This document shows positions 16,082 to 23,325 of a stretch of 38,647 bases of DNA, in pieces. The position numbers and the translations under genes are program-made. The DNA comes from an uncultured Porphyromonadaceae bacterium (GTDB lineage: Bacteria > Bacteroidota > Bacteroidia > Bacteroidales > Muribaculaceae): assembly GCA_947575235.1 (NCBI GenBank), contig CANPMT010000026.1:1-38647 (forward strand). Reading direction: 5' to 3'. Position 1 is the stretch's first letter. The number at the start of each line of letters is the position of its first letter. The notes beneath the pieces were generated by a model that searched no databases, was not told where the DNA came from, and saw only the letters and a program-made list of their open reading frames with translations.

Positions 16082-17773
16082 TTATTTGTAATCGTGACCG
16101 AAGTTTACAGTCTGCTTAACAATCTTCCACTCGAGGATGTTGATCTTGGCAGCGAGGTAGAAGAGCTGATCCTCTTTGGGCTGGTTAGGAATGATTGTCT
16201 CATCCGGGTTAGCTACAGGTACACCGAAACCAGTGATGCTGTTGAGGGTGAGGTCGTATACGTGGTTACGAACTACGCCATCGAGGTGCTCATTGTTGAT
16301 GTTTACGTAGTAGTATGCACAGCCATTTGTCCATTTCCATGCACGATACTCTTTTGAGCAGAGTGCTTTTTCAACATCATCTGAAGTGGCAGGATCATAT
16401 TCACGAGTAGTTCTATTCCATTTTACGAGTGTAGCCTCGCCAGGAATATTATCACCTTTGGCTGAACCGAATGTCAGACGTACTTCCCAACCTTCGTCAA
16501 CACCATTCAAGCGCTCATCTGCGTACTTGTTGTCTCCGATTGTTGTGAGATCTTTCCAGTTGAAAGCCTCTACAGGAAGAGTTGCATAGTGCTTGTTGCC
16601 AGCAGCGTCTTCCCACGCGTAACGGAAGTCAGAGCTTTCAATGAACATACCGGCAAGCTGTTTCTTAGCACCAGCTTCAGTATACATCTGTGACGCAATG
16701 CGGAAGAAGGTTACAGGTGTCTCGCCGGCTTCATCTTCAGTGAACTGTGCTGTTACGAGAACTGCAGTCTGTGCACCCTGATTCTCAGCATTCTCCTGGA
16801 TGTAGAATGCGTTATTCAAATCATTGGTACCAATGTTGGTCCATGACTTATTGTAGTAGTCATCTTTAGCCTTGAGTTCGGGAGAAACTGCCCAGTAAGA
16901 ACGGAAGTTTTTAACATCATTCCAATTCCAAGTACCTTCCCCGATTGTAAGAGGGTTGGAAAGGAGAGAACCTTCATTCTCAAGCTGCTTTACCAAGTAT
17001 GATTTCTTAGCTACGTTGGCAATCTCTACACCTTTGATCTGACGATATACAGTCATGGCTTCAGTTCCATCTGCATATGTGAGTACTTCAGTGTTTGATT
17101 CATTGAATTTTGAATCAGCAGAGGTTTTTACCTTTGCAGCAAGACGCTCTACATATATCTGAACAGGGCTGTTTTTAGCAGCTTCAGCAGTCTTGCAGAT
17201 ATTCTTTTCATCAATTACTGCAAGGTTGAGAACTGCTGTTGCATCGGTATTTGCATCAAGATATGATGAGTTTGTCATAATGAAGTTGCCATCTGACTGG
17301 TACTCTGTTACATAGTCAGCTGTCATTTTCATTACATCCGCTACCTTAGTAGAATTGTCGTTGATAGCGTCAGAAACTGATTTAGGGCAGTTGAGGATTG
17401 CGAGGATGTGGGTAGCGGTAGGTTTATCTTCTGCCTTGTTGATGACGAGAGTTGCGCTTGAAATGCGAGCTACGTTGTTGTCATCCTCTGCGAGATCGCT
17501 CCAGGGTTCGAGGTTCTCAGATGAGTGCTGCTGGATAGTTCCATCTCCATCTACTACGAGGAACAATGCGTTCTCTGCATAGTTCTCACCATCTGTACCT
17601 GCCTCGAAGTCGGTAGCACGAGTTGCGTTGTTAGGAGTACAGATGTTGACTGTGAGGTACTGAGCTTCGCCAGAAGCCTCATTGCCGCCGTTTACGACGG
17701 GTTCGCTCTCGTTGGAGCAGCTTGCGAGCATCAGGACTGATGCAGCGAAAGCGTAGCTATAAATCTTCTTCAT
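16082..17773 (-). CDS. mfa1: Mfa1-family major fimbrial subunit (fimbrillin)
   Basis: This is a 563-residue lipoprotein, the major shaft subunit of a type V pilus. The lipobox is Leu-Ala-Ser-Cys19. The Arg52 in Ala-Thr-Arg-Ala-Thr is where a trypsin-like protease would cut to free the donor-strand groove. The C-terminal 130 residues carry the Fimbrillin_C pattern of Mfa1: Tyr-Tyr-Val-Asn-Ile, Val-Val-Arg-Asn-His-Val-Tyr-Asp-Leu, a Gly-x-Gly-x-Pro-Val, Ile-Ile-Pro-Asn-Gln-Pro and Ile-Asn-Ile-Leu-Glu-Trp. The length is about that of P. gingivalis Mfa1. A 285-base upstream region with a direct repeat (17905-17939) and a strong terminator after the gene suggest it has its own high-level transcript. 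Confidence 0.92.
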   Translation of the reverse strand: MKKIYSYAFAASVLMLASCSNESEPVVNGGNEASGEAQYLTVNICTPNNATRATDFEAGTDGENYAENALFLVVDGDGTIQQHSSENLEPWSDLAEDDNNVARISSATLVINKAEDKPTATHILAILNCPKSVSDAINDNSTKVADVMKMTADYVTEYQSDGNFIMTNSSYLDANTDATAVLNLAVIDEKNICKTAEAAKNSPVQIYVERLAAKVKTSADSKFNESNTEVLTYADGTEAMTVYRQIKGVEIANVAKKSYLVKQLENEGSLLSNPLTIGEGTWNWNDVKNFRSYWAVSPELKAKDDYYNKSWTNIGTNDLNNAFYIQENAENQGAQTAVLVTAQFTEDEAGETPVTFFRIASQMYTEAGAKKQLAGMFIESSDFRYAWEDAAGNKHYATLPVEAFNWKDLTTIGDNKYADERLNGVDEGWEVRLTFGSAKGDNIPGEATLVKWNRTTREYDPATSDDVEKALCSKEYRAWKWTNGCAYYYVNINNEHLDGVVRNHVYDLTLNSITGFGVPVANPDETIIPNQPKEDQLFYLAAKINILEWKIVKQTVNFGHDYK

Positions 17774-17904
17774 GTAAGAAATGATTTAAATAGGTTAGTA
17801 ATTATTTGTTTGTTTATTTAGTTTTTGTCTTTTTGGGTTGAGAGTCTGTCTCGTGGTTGAGATTGTCTCTTGCGTCTGACGCCCTCTTTATTGGCGCCCG
17901 TGTC

Positions 17905-17939
17905 TAATTGTCTGTCAGGTGGGTTTAATTGTCTGTCAG
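17905..17939 (-). promoter_or_regulatory. Tandem 14-base direct repeat upstream of mfa1
   Basis: TAATTGTCTGTCAG occurs twice (17905-17918 and 17926-17939) with a 21-base period, about two helical turns, 132-166 bases upstream of the mfa1 start. That spacing suits a dimeric regulator binding one face of the DNA. No clear Bacteroidetes -7 box (TAnnTTTG) was found next to it, so promoter position and regulator are unknown. Confidence 0.4.
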
Positions 17940-18000
17940 TTTGGGTTTTATAGTGATTGTATCGGGTTTTCAGGCCGATTCAAAAAGGTTGCGAAGGGGG

Positions 18001-18030
18001 CGGGTTGGAGGTCTTGCGACCTCTAACCCG
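18001..18030 (-). terminator. Hairpin after the DUF3868 gene
   Basis: The 13-base arms 18001-18013 and 18018-18030 pair with a single G-T, around a TTGC loop, 29 bases beyond the stop. No T-run follows on the minus strand. It may be a weak terminator or an RNA-stabilising stem between the DUF3868 gene and mfa1. Confidence 0.5.
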
Positions 18031-18058
18031 GTGGGTATTCGTGGCGGTTTTTGTTTGT

Positions 18059-19555
18059 TTACGGGGGTGTTATCGTGGTGTTGATGATACGGTAACTGCT
18101 GCCGGTGCCTTGGATGAGTCCCTCGATCTGGGTCTCGGCATCTTTCGCCTCTTTCATGTTGCTAATCCCTTTCAGCAGACGGGCGGCTTCCTCGGCCTGT
18201 CCCTGCTTTGCTGTGAGGATGGCTCTCGCATACCGGGCCTGCTCGCTTGTGCCGGCCTTGGCGAGGTAGCGCTCCGCGCTCTGGAGGTCGTCGCGGTTGA
18301 TTGCCGCGAAGGCCGCGTTGAGGTTGGCCGTCTCATCCTCGGGGTACATCCTCACGGCGAGGTCGAACGCCTCGTTGTAGATGTCGCTGCCCGGCTCGAC
18401 GCTGTTGGCGGCTACGAAGAACTCGTTGAGCGAGAGGTTTTGCGGAGCCGTCCGCATCTTGGCGATAATCTCCTGAGGGTCGTTGTACTGACGCACGTTG
18501 AAGTTGACAGCGTAGTCAGAGTGACGGAGTCCGGGGTAGATTGTCGCGAGGAGATATTTATAGTCGTCGGGGAATCTCTTCTTAAGGAGTGCCTCCCTCT
18601 CGTCGTCACGACCGTAGAATGCGGGGTCGGTGATGAGGGCGAGGATGGCGTCGCGGTTGCGGAGGGTGTAGAGGGCGGCGTCAGATTTCACGTATTCAAT
18701 CAGACCGTCCCAGTCCTCCGGCTGGAAGGAGGTGGTTATCGTGTTGCGGTCGAAGTGATAGAGACCGCGTACATAGTCGGCGAGGGTGGCTGTACGGCCC
18801 TTGGCGAGACGCTCGTTGTTGGCGTAAGTGCCCTCAGGCGACGCGAAGCCCTTGATGTGGATTGAGGTGATCGTGAGGTCGCGGTCGTTGCGCACGGAGT
18901 CGATTGTTCCGCGAATCTTGGAGAGCTCTTCCGGGTTGCGACGGTAGTCGGGGAAGATCTCGGTGCGGTTTACGGGGAAGTCAATGTATGCGCGGGCGTT
19001 GATCGAGCGGGTCTTCACTGCCTCGGCCTTCGGGGTGACGTAGCTCATCTCCGGGGTGAATACCTTCGGCACGAGGTCGATCTCAGCGATGGGTGTCACC
19101 GCGTTACCTTTCGGGGCGGCGCAGCATCCGCACTCCTGCGAGTCCATCTCGAGTGTCGAGGTGGCCATCCATTCCTGATAGGGGGTCTGCTCGGCGAGCT
19201 GTATAGGCTCGGCAATCTGACCGGAGCGGAAGAGGGGGAGGGCGTAAGCGTCGTCGTTGCGCTGATGTTCGAGCCAGCGGTTGCGTCCGGCGATGATGAA
19301 CGAGTCGAAGCGCACGGTGTCGGTGCCGTTGACGAGCATGGGGGTATATATCACCTCGCGTTCGCTTTTGATTGCGAGGCCTGAAGCGTCGAGAACAAGG
19401 TTGAGTTTAAGGTCGGTGCCGTTTTTCTGAATGTCGAGCGACGAGACCTTGAGGGCGTTGTCGGGGCGGACTTTTGCTGCGGGTGTGCCCACGACAGCTG
19501 CCGGCATCGACTGCGCGCCTAAAGCGAGAAGCAATATGGGAAAGGTAACTTTCAT
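18059..19555 (-). CDS. DUF3868 protein with C-terminal OmpA-like domain
   Basis: This 498-residue protein has a signal peptide (about residues 1-20) and no lipobox. Residues about 25-185 match the DUF3868 N-terminal region found beside Bacteroidales fimbrillin loci, including a Cys-Gly-Cys-Cys cluster (near residues 140-145). Residues about 188-300 look OmpA-like: Tyr-Ile-Asp-Phe-Pro-Val-Asn, then Ile-His-Ile-Lys-Gly-Phe-Ala-Ser-Pro-Glu-Gly, followed by Asn-x-x-Leu-Ala-x-Gly-Arg. The last 130 residues look helical and TPR-like. The likely location is the periplasmic side of the outer membrane, contacting peptidoglycan and supporting pilus assembly. The exact role is not established. Confidence 0.85.
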   Translation of the reverse strand: MKVTFPILLLALGAQSMPAAVVGTPAAKVRPDNALKVSSLDIQKNGTDLKLNLVLDASGLAIKSEREVIYTPMLVNGTDTVRFDSFIIAGRNRWLEHQRNDDAYALPLFRSGQIAEPIQLAEQTPYQEWMATSTLEMDSQECGCCAAPKGNAVTPIAEIDLVPKVFTPEMSYVTPKAEAVKTRSINARAYIDFPVNRTEIFPDYRRNPEELSKIRGTIDSVRNDRDLTITSIHIKGFASPEGTYANNERLAKGRTATLADYVRGLYHFDRNTITTSFQPEDWDGLIEYVKSDAALYTLRNRDAILALITDPAFYGRDDEREALLKKRFPDDYKYLLATIYPGLRHSDYAVNFNVRQYNDPQEIIAKMRTAPQNLSLNEFFVAANSVEPGSDIYNEAFDLAVRMYPEDETANLNAAFAAINRDDLQSAERYLAKAGTSEQARYARAILTAKQGQAEEAARLLKGISNMKEAKDAETQIEGLIQGTGSSYRIINTTITPP

Positions 19556-19581
19556 AATAATCCTAATTTATCGCCGTTATT

Positions 19582-20163
19582 TCAGAATAGGTATACTATA
19601 TTGAGGGCGAGCTTTGTAAGCCCGAAGTAGTTGCGGTTGTAGCCTGAGTCGAGTTTGTTTCCGCATTCGGCGCAGGGGTAGACGTCGCTCCTCGTGTGGA
19701 TCCATCCGGCGCCGATTTCGGCTTCGAGGTTCCAGTGCTCGGAGAGGAGCCAGTCGTAGCCGTAGGCTATTCCGGCGCCGCCCATCCAGCCTTGGTAGCG
19801 CTTGGATGCGAGGTCTTTGAAACCGAGAATGGGGAAGTCGTGTCCGATGTTGCCGACGTTGTACTGACCTGCGATTGCGTGCAGACCGAAGAAGTGGCCG
19901 TGGAAACGCTGGCAGAGCCAGTAGCGAGCCTCGGGCATTACGGTCCAGTGTCGGAACCGGCGGTCGCCGTTGTTCCAGAGGACAGCGTTGCCGTTGATGT
20001 CGAGCGACCATTTCGGAGCGAGTGCGAACTCGATGCCCAAGTCGGGGCTGAGCAGGACGTCGCTGAGCATGTTGCTCTTCAAGGCTACTTTCTGCGAGAA
20101 TCCGGGTAGGATTGCGAAAGTGGCGGCTATAATAGCGGCTATCAGTTTAACGTGGAGTTTCAT
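19582..20163 (-). CDS. DUF3575 outer-membrane protein
   Basis: This 193-residue protein has a signal peptide ending near Gln24 and a small beta-barrel-like body, matching DUF3575: Ala-Leu-Lys-Ser-Asn-Met-Leu, then Asp-Leu-Gly-Ile-Glu-Phe, a Trp-x-x-Pro-Glu-Ala-Arg-Tyr-Trp strand and Gly-Gly-Ala-Gly-Ile-Ala-Tyr-Gly-Tyr. The closing Leu-Asn-Ile-Val-Tyr-Leu-Phe fits an outer-membrane C-terminal strand. A Cys-Ala-Glu-Cys pair lies near residue 165. DUF3575 and DUF3868 genes usually travel together at the head of fimbrillin loci. Here only 26 bases separate them. Confidence 0.87.
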   Translation of the reverse strand: MKLHVKLIAAIIAATFAILPGFSQKVALKSNMLSDVLLSPDLGIEFALAPKWSLDINGNAVLWNNGDRRFRHWTVMPEARYWLCQRFHGHFFGLHAIAGQYNVGNIGHDFPILGFKDLASKRYQGWMGGAGIAYGYDWLLSEHWNLEAEIGAGWIHTRSDVYPCAECGNKLDSGYNRNYFGLTKLALNIVYLF

Positions 20164-20318
20164 GTCTTTGGGTTAGTCGACCGGACATAGTGACACAATG
20201 CTTCTTTTCATGACTTTGCACGGGTCAGGAGCCGGACGGCAATTTATTTAGTTTAGCAATATTTATTAGTTAAGCAAACAGGTGGTTCTGTTTGTAAAGC
20301 GCTGCGAAGTTACAAAGG

Positions 20319-20342
20319 TTTTTTTTTTTTTTTGCAAATTTA
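20319..20342 (-). promoter_or_regulatory. Candidate -7 box beside a 15-base poly-T/A tract, upstream of the DUF3575 gene
   Basis: On the minus strand TAAATTTG (20342-20335) fits the Bacteroidetes -7 consensus TAnnTTTG. It is followed after one base by 15 consecutive A (plus-strand T 20319-20333), where transcription would start. No good -33 TTTG is visible. The leader to the ATG would be about 160 bases. The 340-base gap 20164-20503 otherwise holds an A/T-rich tract, three GGGGGTTA-type repeats and one palindromic repeat. Confidence 0.4.
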
Positions 20343-20457
20343 TTAACGTTTATTAACATTATTAACATTGTTGGTGGTGGGTAATTCTTTGGGGGTTAGG
20401 GGGTTAGGGGGTTGGTGGTTTTTTGCTTTGGGTGGGATGGTTGCTCCTTCTTTTGTT

Positions 20458-20476
20458 GACAGGCTGGAAGCCTGTC
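20458..20476. repeat. ACAGGCT/AGCCTGT palindromic repeat copy
   Basis: Perfect 8-base arms with loop GGA, in the opposite orientation to the copies at 937-1579. The flanks are CTTCTTTTGTT before and CTCCTTGCTCCG after. It lies just after the end of the small coiled-coil gene. Confidence 0.9.
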
Positions 20477-20503
20477 CTCCTTGCTCCGTCTCCTTGCTCC
20501 GTT

Positions 20504-20917
20504 TTAGTAGCCGCGGCGTTCGCGGAGCTGGTTCTCGAGCTGGTTGATGCGGTTCTGGATGTCGTCGCGGCTGGAGGTGAGCTCGGCGAGCTGTCGGTCG
20601 AGTTTGTTGATCTCGTAGTTGGCGATGGCGTTGCGGAGCTGGTCGGTGGCTTCGAGGAGCATGTGCATGTCGCTTTCGTTCAATTGGGGGAGGTCGCCTA
20701 CGGCTTTGACCATTTTGCGGATGGTATCGGCGATGGCGGCGGGGGTCGCGGGGGAGGTGCTTGTGTCGGCTTTGGCGTTGCCGTGACGGCGTTTCCAGGT
20801 CATGATTACCTGGTATTGTTTGTTGATCTCTTTTTCGTCGAATTTGCGACGTGCGTCGTCGGATTTGCCTTCGAGGTAGGCTTCGCGGTATAGCGCGATT
20901 GTGTCTTGTTTTTTCAT
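20504..20917 (-). CDS. Small coiled-coil protein of unknown function
   Basis: I do not recognise this 137-residue protein. It is hydrophilic with no signal peptide or membrane segment, so it is probably cytoplasmic. The N-terminal 45 residues are charged and helical, with a Tyr-Gln-Val-Ile-Met-Thr-Trp-Lys-Arg-Arg segment. Residues 46-60 are a Ser/Thr/Pro/Ala linker. Residues 62-137 form heptad-like helices (Leu-Asp-Arg-Gln-Leu and later Ile-Asn-Gln-Leu-Glu-Asn-Gln-Leu) ending in Arg-Arg-Gly-Tyr. The ATG follows an A/T-rich stretch. It is bounded on both sides by palindromic repeats, so it is probably not part of the queE-queD unit. Confidence 0.65.
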   Translation of the reverse strand: MKKQDTIALYREAYLEGKSDDARRKFDEKEINKQYQVIMTWKRRHGNAKADTSTSPATPAAIADTIRKMVKAVGDLPQLNESDMHMLLEATDQLRNAIANYEINKLDRQLAELTSSRDDIQNRINQLENQLRERRGY

Positions 20918-20974
20918 TTTTTTTATTTGTGTGTGGGGTTATTTTGGGGGGGGGGTTGTGCTCCTTCTTTTGTT

Positions 20975-21099
20975 GACAGGCTGGAAGCCTGTCTTCCTTG
21001 CTCCGTCTTCTGACTCCTTCTTTTGTTGACAGGCTGGAAGCCTGTCTTCCTTGCGCCTTCTTCTTGCTCGTTCTTTTGTTGACAGGCTGGAAGCCTGTC
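20975..21099. repeat. Array of three ACAGGCT/AGCCTGT palindromes
   Basis: Perfect palindromes lie at 20975-20993, 21028-21046 and 21081-21099, at a regular 53-base period, each followed by TCYTCCTTG. They fill most of the 226-base gap between queE and the coiled-coil gene. On the minus strand they follow queE and might act as RNA stems. No spacer-like unique sequences separate them, so they are not a CRISPR array. Confidence 0.9.
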
Positions 21100-21143
21100 C
21101 TCCTTGCGCCTTCTTCTTGCTCTACTACTTGCTCCGTCTTTTG

Positions 21144-21845
21144 TTAGGGGATTTGGAGGAAGCGGTGGAGCTGGACGGAGAGGGTCCAGCGGGGGTCGGC
21201 GAGGACGCGGCGGACGGTTGCGTTGCGGTTGGCGAGGGCTTGCGCCTCGTCTGGTACGTAGCAGGGCTGAAGGTACATCTTTGTTGTCTCGTCTACGCAG
21301 GGTAGCGCGAAGTAGGGTTCCAGGTCCTGACCTACATCCACTACTTTCAGTTCGTCTGCATGCGCTACCTTCAGCTCGGCCGCCTGGGCTTCGCCGGCGT
21401 GGTTGGCTTTGGCTTCTGCCGCCTGGGCTTCGCCGGCGTGGTTGGCTTTGGCTTCTGTTGCTTTGGCTTCGTTGTTGGCTTCGGTGGGCGGGGTGTGTTT
21501 GCCGACTTGGGGGGCGACTGTTACCCTGTCGATTGCGGGGGGGCGGGGGTTGGTGCCGTTGGTTTCGATGGCTACTTTCTTGCCGGTGGCTTTTTTGAGG
21601 AGCCGTACGAATTCGGAGTCGATCCATAGGGAGGGTTCACCTCCCGTCAGGATTACCCAGTCGGCCTGGTAGAGTTTGACGGCGCGGATTATGTCGTCGT
21701 CGGTCATCAGGGTGCCCTCTTCGTGGCGGGTGTCGCAGAAGGGGCATCTCTTGTTGCACCCTGAGAAGCGGACGAATACCGAGGGATGTCCGGCATGGGC
21801 ACCCTCCCCTTGCAGTGAGTAGAATATCTCGTTAATCTTTCTCAT
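21144..21845 (-). CDS. queE: 7-carboxy-7-deazaguanine synthase (radical SAM), with internal repeat insertion
   Basis: QueE converts 6-carboxy-tetrahydropterin to 7-carboxy-7-deazaguanine, a step toward queuosine. The radical SAM motif C-x3-C-x2-C is at Cys30, Cys34 and Cys37. The N-terminal Glu-Ile-Phe-Tyr-Ser-Leu-Gln-Gly-Glu-Gly and the Leu-Thr-Gly-Gly-Glu-Pro-Ser motif (about residue 67) are canonical. About residues 117-160 are an Ala/Glu/Lys-rich insert with two identical 13-residue units and a third diverged one, placed between the Thr-Val-Ala-Pro strand and the Glu-Leu-Lys-Val-Val strand, where QueE proteins are normally continuous. The ends are intact, so it is probably functional. It lies 27 bases after queD. 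Confidence 0.92.
   Translation of the reverse strand: MRKINEIFYSLQGEGAHAGHPSVFVRFSGCNKRCPFCDTRHEEGTLMTDDDIIRAVKLYQADWVILTGGEPSLWIDSEFVRLLKKATGKKVAIETNGTNPRPPAIDRVTVAPQVGKHTPPTEANNEAKATEAKANHAGEAQAAEAKANHAGEAQAAELKVAHADELKVVDVGQDLEPYFALPCVDETTKMYLQPCYVPDEAQALANRNATVRRVLADPRWTLSVQLHRFLQIP
21381..21458. repeat. 39-bp tandem duplication inside queE
   Basis: Two 39-base units (21381-21419, 21420-21458) are nearly identical, and a third diverged unit continues toward 21345. The unit length keeps the reading frame. The encoded unit is Ala/Glu/Lys/Gly-rich with Asn-His-Ala-Gly. Confidence 0.88.
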
Positions 21846-21872
21846 TGATACTCGTTGGTGTTGGATTGTCGG

Positions 21873-22205
21873 TCAATCTTTCTCGTAGATTGCTGTGTTA
21901 CCTTCGCTCTCCTGTACCTCGCAGCGCCAGCAGTTGGGGACGGTGTCAACTATCCAGCGGGCGATGTTCTCGGCTGTGGGGTTGCAGGGGATCACGTCGT
22001 TGATTACGGCGTGGTCGAGACGGTCCATGACCATCTCTTTTATGTGGGTGAAGTCGACTACCATACCGTCTTGGTTGAGCTCGGCTGCACGGCATTCCAC
22101 GGTGACAATCCAGTTGTGGCCGTGGAGGTTGGTGCATTTGCTCTTGTAGCTCAGTTCGAGACGGTGGGCAGCGCTTATTTCGAATCTTTTCTTTACGTAG
22201 TACAT
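21873..22205 (-). CDS. queD: 6-carboxy-5,6,7,8-tetrahydropterin synthase
   Basis: QueD turns dihydroneopterin triphosphate into 6-carboxy-tetrahydropterin. The 110-residue length is usual for the short bacterial form. The zinc ligands are His14 (Ser-Ala-Ala-His), His28 and His30 (His-Gly-His), and the catalytic Cys24 precedes them. The Asp-Phe-Thr-His-Ile-Lys and Leu-Asp-His motifs, and the Pro-Thr-Ala-Glu-Asn-Ile-Ala segment, complete the fold. It is followed by queE after 27 bases and preceded by a 279-base repeat-filled gap from queC. Confidence 0.95.
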   Translation of the reverse strand: MYYVKKRFEISAAHRLELSYKSKCTNLHGHNWIVTVECRAAELNQDGMVVDFTHIKEMVMDRLDHAVINDVIPCNPTAENIARWIVDTVPNCWRCEVQESEGNTAIYEKD

Positions 22206-22229
22206 TTTTTGGTTTTTTTGCGGTTTTGA

Positions 22230-22480
22230 CCGGTGGGGTTTGACCGTGGGGGGTGACCGTGGGGGTGACCGGGGGTTTGACCGGGGGTTTGACCGGTGGA
22301 CGCGCCGCGGCGCGTCCGTACGTCAAATGGGGGGGGCGGACCATGTAGGGGGGGTTGTCGCGGGGGGCGGGCCCCGGCGGGGCGCGTCCGTACGTCTGGG
22401 GGCGGGTCCGACCATGCGCGGCCGTACTTTGACCGGGGGTTTGACCGGTGGACGCGTCCGTACGTCAATTGGCGCGTCCA
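22230..22480. repeat. GC-rich repeats between queC and queD
   Basis: The gap holds short tandem TTTGACCGGGGG-type units (about 22235-22298), then a GGTGGACGCGCCGCGGCGCGTCC palindrome-type copy (22295-22317) followed by GTACGTCAA. Partial copies follow near 22381-22396 and 22447-22490. The same family appears as three tandem copies at 24011-24175. No gene is visible; long frames here are repeat artefacts. Confidence 0.82.
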
Positions 22481-22484
22481 CAGG

Positions 22485-23141
22485 TTAATTGTCGTAGGGG
22501 GTGGGGTCGGGGATGCCGGCTTCGGCGAAGGCCTCGCGGCGCTCGACGCATGTTCCGCATTTGCCGCAGTGCCGCTCCCCACCCTTGTAGCAGGAGTAGG
22601 TGTGGGAGAAGTCCACGCCGATGCGGTGGCCGAGTCGGGCGATGTCGCCTTTGGTGATGTTGGTGAATGCGGCCTCGATGGTGACGCCGTCGTATGTGCC
22701 GGCCTTCATGGCCTGGCTCATGGCGTCGACGAATTCGGGACGGCAGTCGGGGTAGATGGCATGGTCGCCGCCGTGGTTGGCCATCATCACGTGTTTCAGA
22801 CCGCGGGATTCGGCGAGTCCGCAGGCTATGGAGAGCATGATGCCGTTGCGGAAGGGTACGACGGTCGATTTCATGTTGTCGTCGGCGTAGTGTCCTTCTG
22901 GTATGGCGTCGGCTCCGCTGAGGAGGGAACTGCGGAAGTATTTTGCCATGAAGTCGAGGGGTATGACGAGGTGTTCGATGCCGAGCAGGCGGCATTGTTG
23001 GGCGGCGCACTCGATTTCACGGGCGTTGTGGTTTGAGCCGTAGTCGAAGCTTACGGCGAGGGCTATGCGGTCTTTGCGGTAGTGGAGGAGGGTTGTGCTG
23101 TCCATACCGCCTGAGAGGATTATGATTGAGTCTTTTTGCAT
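22485..23141 (-). CDS. queC: 7-cyano-7-deazaguanine (preQ0) synthase
   Basis: QueC uses ATP and ammonia to make preQ0 from 7-carboxy-7-deazaguanine. The ATP-pyrophosphatase loop Leu-Ser-Gly-Gly-Met-Asp-Ser is at residues 9-15. The zinc-binding Ser-Cys-Tyr-Lys-Gly-Gly motif with three further cysteines (Cys-Gly-Lys-Cys-Gly-Thr-Cys) lies at about residues 184-199. The Pro-Phe-Arg-Asn-Gly-Ile-Met motif is also present. Length (218 residues) is typical. Its stop lies within the edge of a repeat region. Confidence 0.95.
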   Translation of the reverse strand: MQKDSIIILSGGMDSTTLLHYRKDRIALAVSFDYGSNHNAREIECAAQQCRLLGIEHLVIPLDFMAKYFRSSLLSGADAIPEGHYADDNMKSTVVPFRNGIMLSIACGLAESRGLKHVMMANHGGDHAIYPDCRPEFVDAMSQAMKAGTYDGVTIEAAFTNITKGDIARLGHRIGVDFSHTYSCYKGGERHCGKCGTCVERREAFAEAGIPDPTPYDN

Positions 23142-23163
23142 TGTTTTTGCTCTTTCTTTGGGT

Positions 23164-23297
23164 ACAGGCTGGAAGCCTGTGTTCCTTGCTCCTTATTTTG
23201 TGACAGGCTGGAAGCCTGTGCTACTTACTCCTTCTTTTGGTACAGGCTGGAAGGATGTGGTTCTGGCTCCGGCTTTTGTTACAGGCTGGAAGCCTGT
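23164..23297. repeat. Array of four ACAGGCT/AGCCTGT palindromes between queF and queC
   Basis: Copies lie at 23164-23180, 23202-23219, 23242-23258 (degenerate in its right arm) and 23281-23297, spaced about 39 bases. They occupy nearly all of the 184-base gap. Orientation matches the copies at 20458-21099. Confidence 0.9.
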
Positions 23298-23325
23298 GCT
23301 CCTTGCTCCGTCTTCTGGCTGCTTA

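Noticed and set aside
20975..21099. Regular 53-base repeats considered as a CRISPR array
   Set aside because: The intervals are themselves repeats, not unique spacers, and no cas genes are present.
20923..22582. Arg/Pro- or Gly-rich frames over the queE to queC repeats
   Set aside because: They are produced by GC-rich palindromic repeats and antisense reading of queE, queD and queC.
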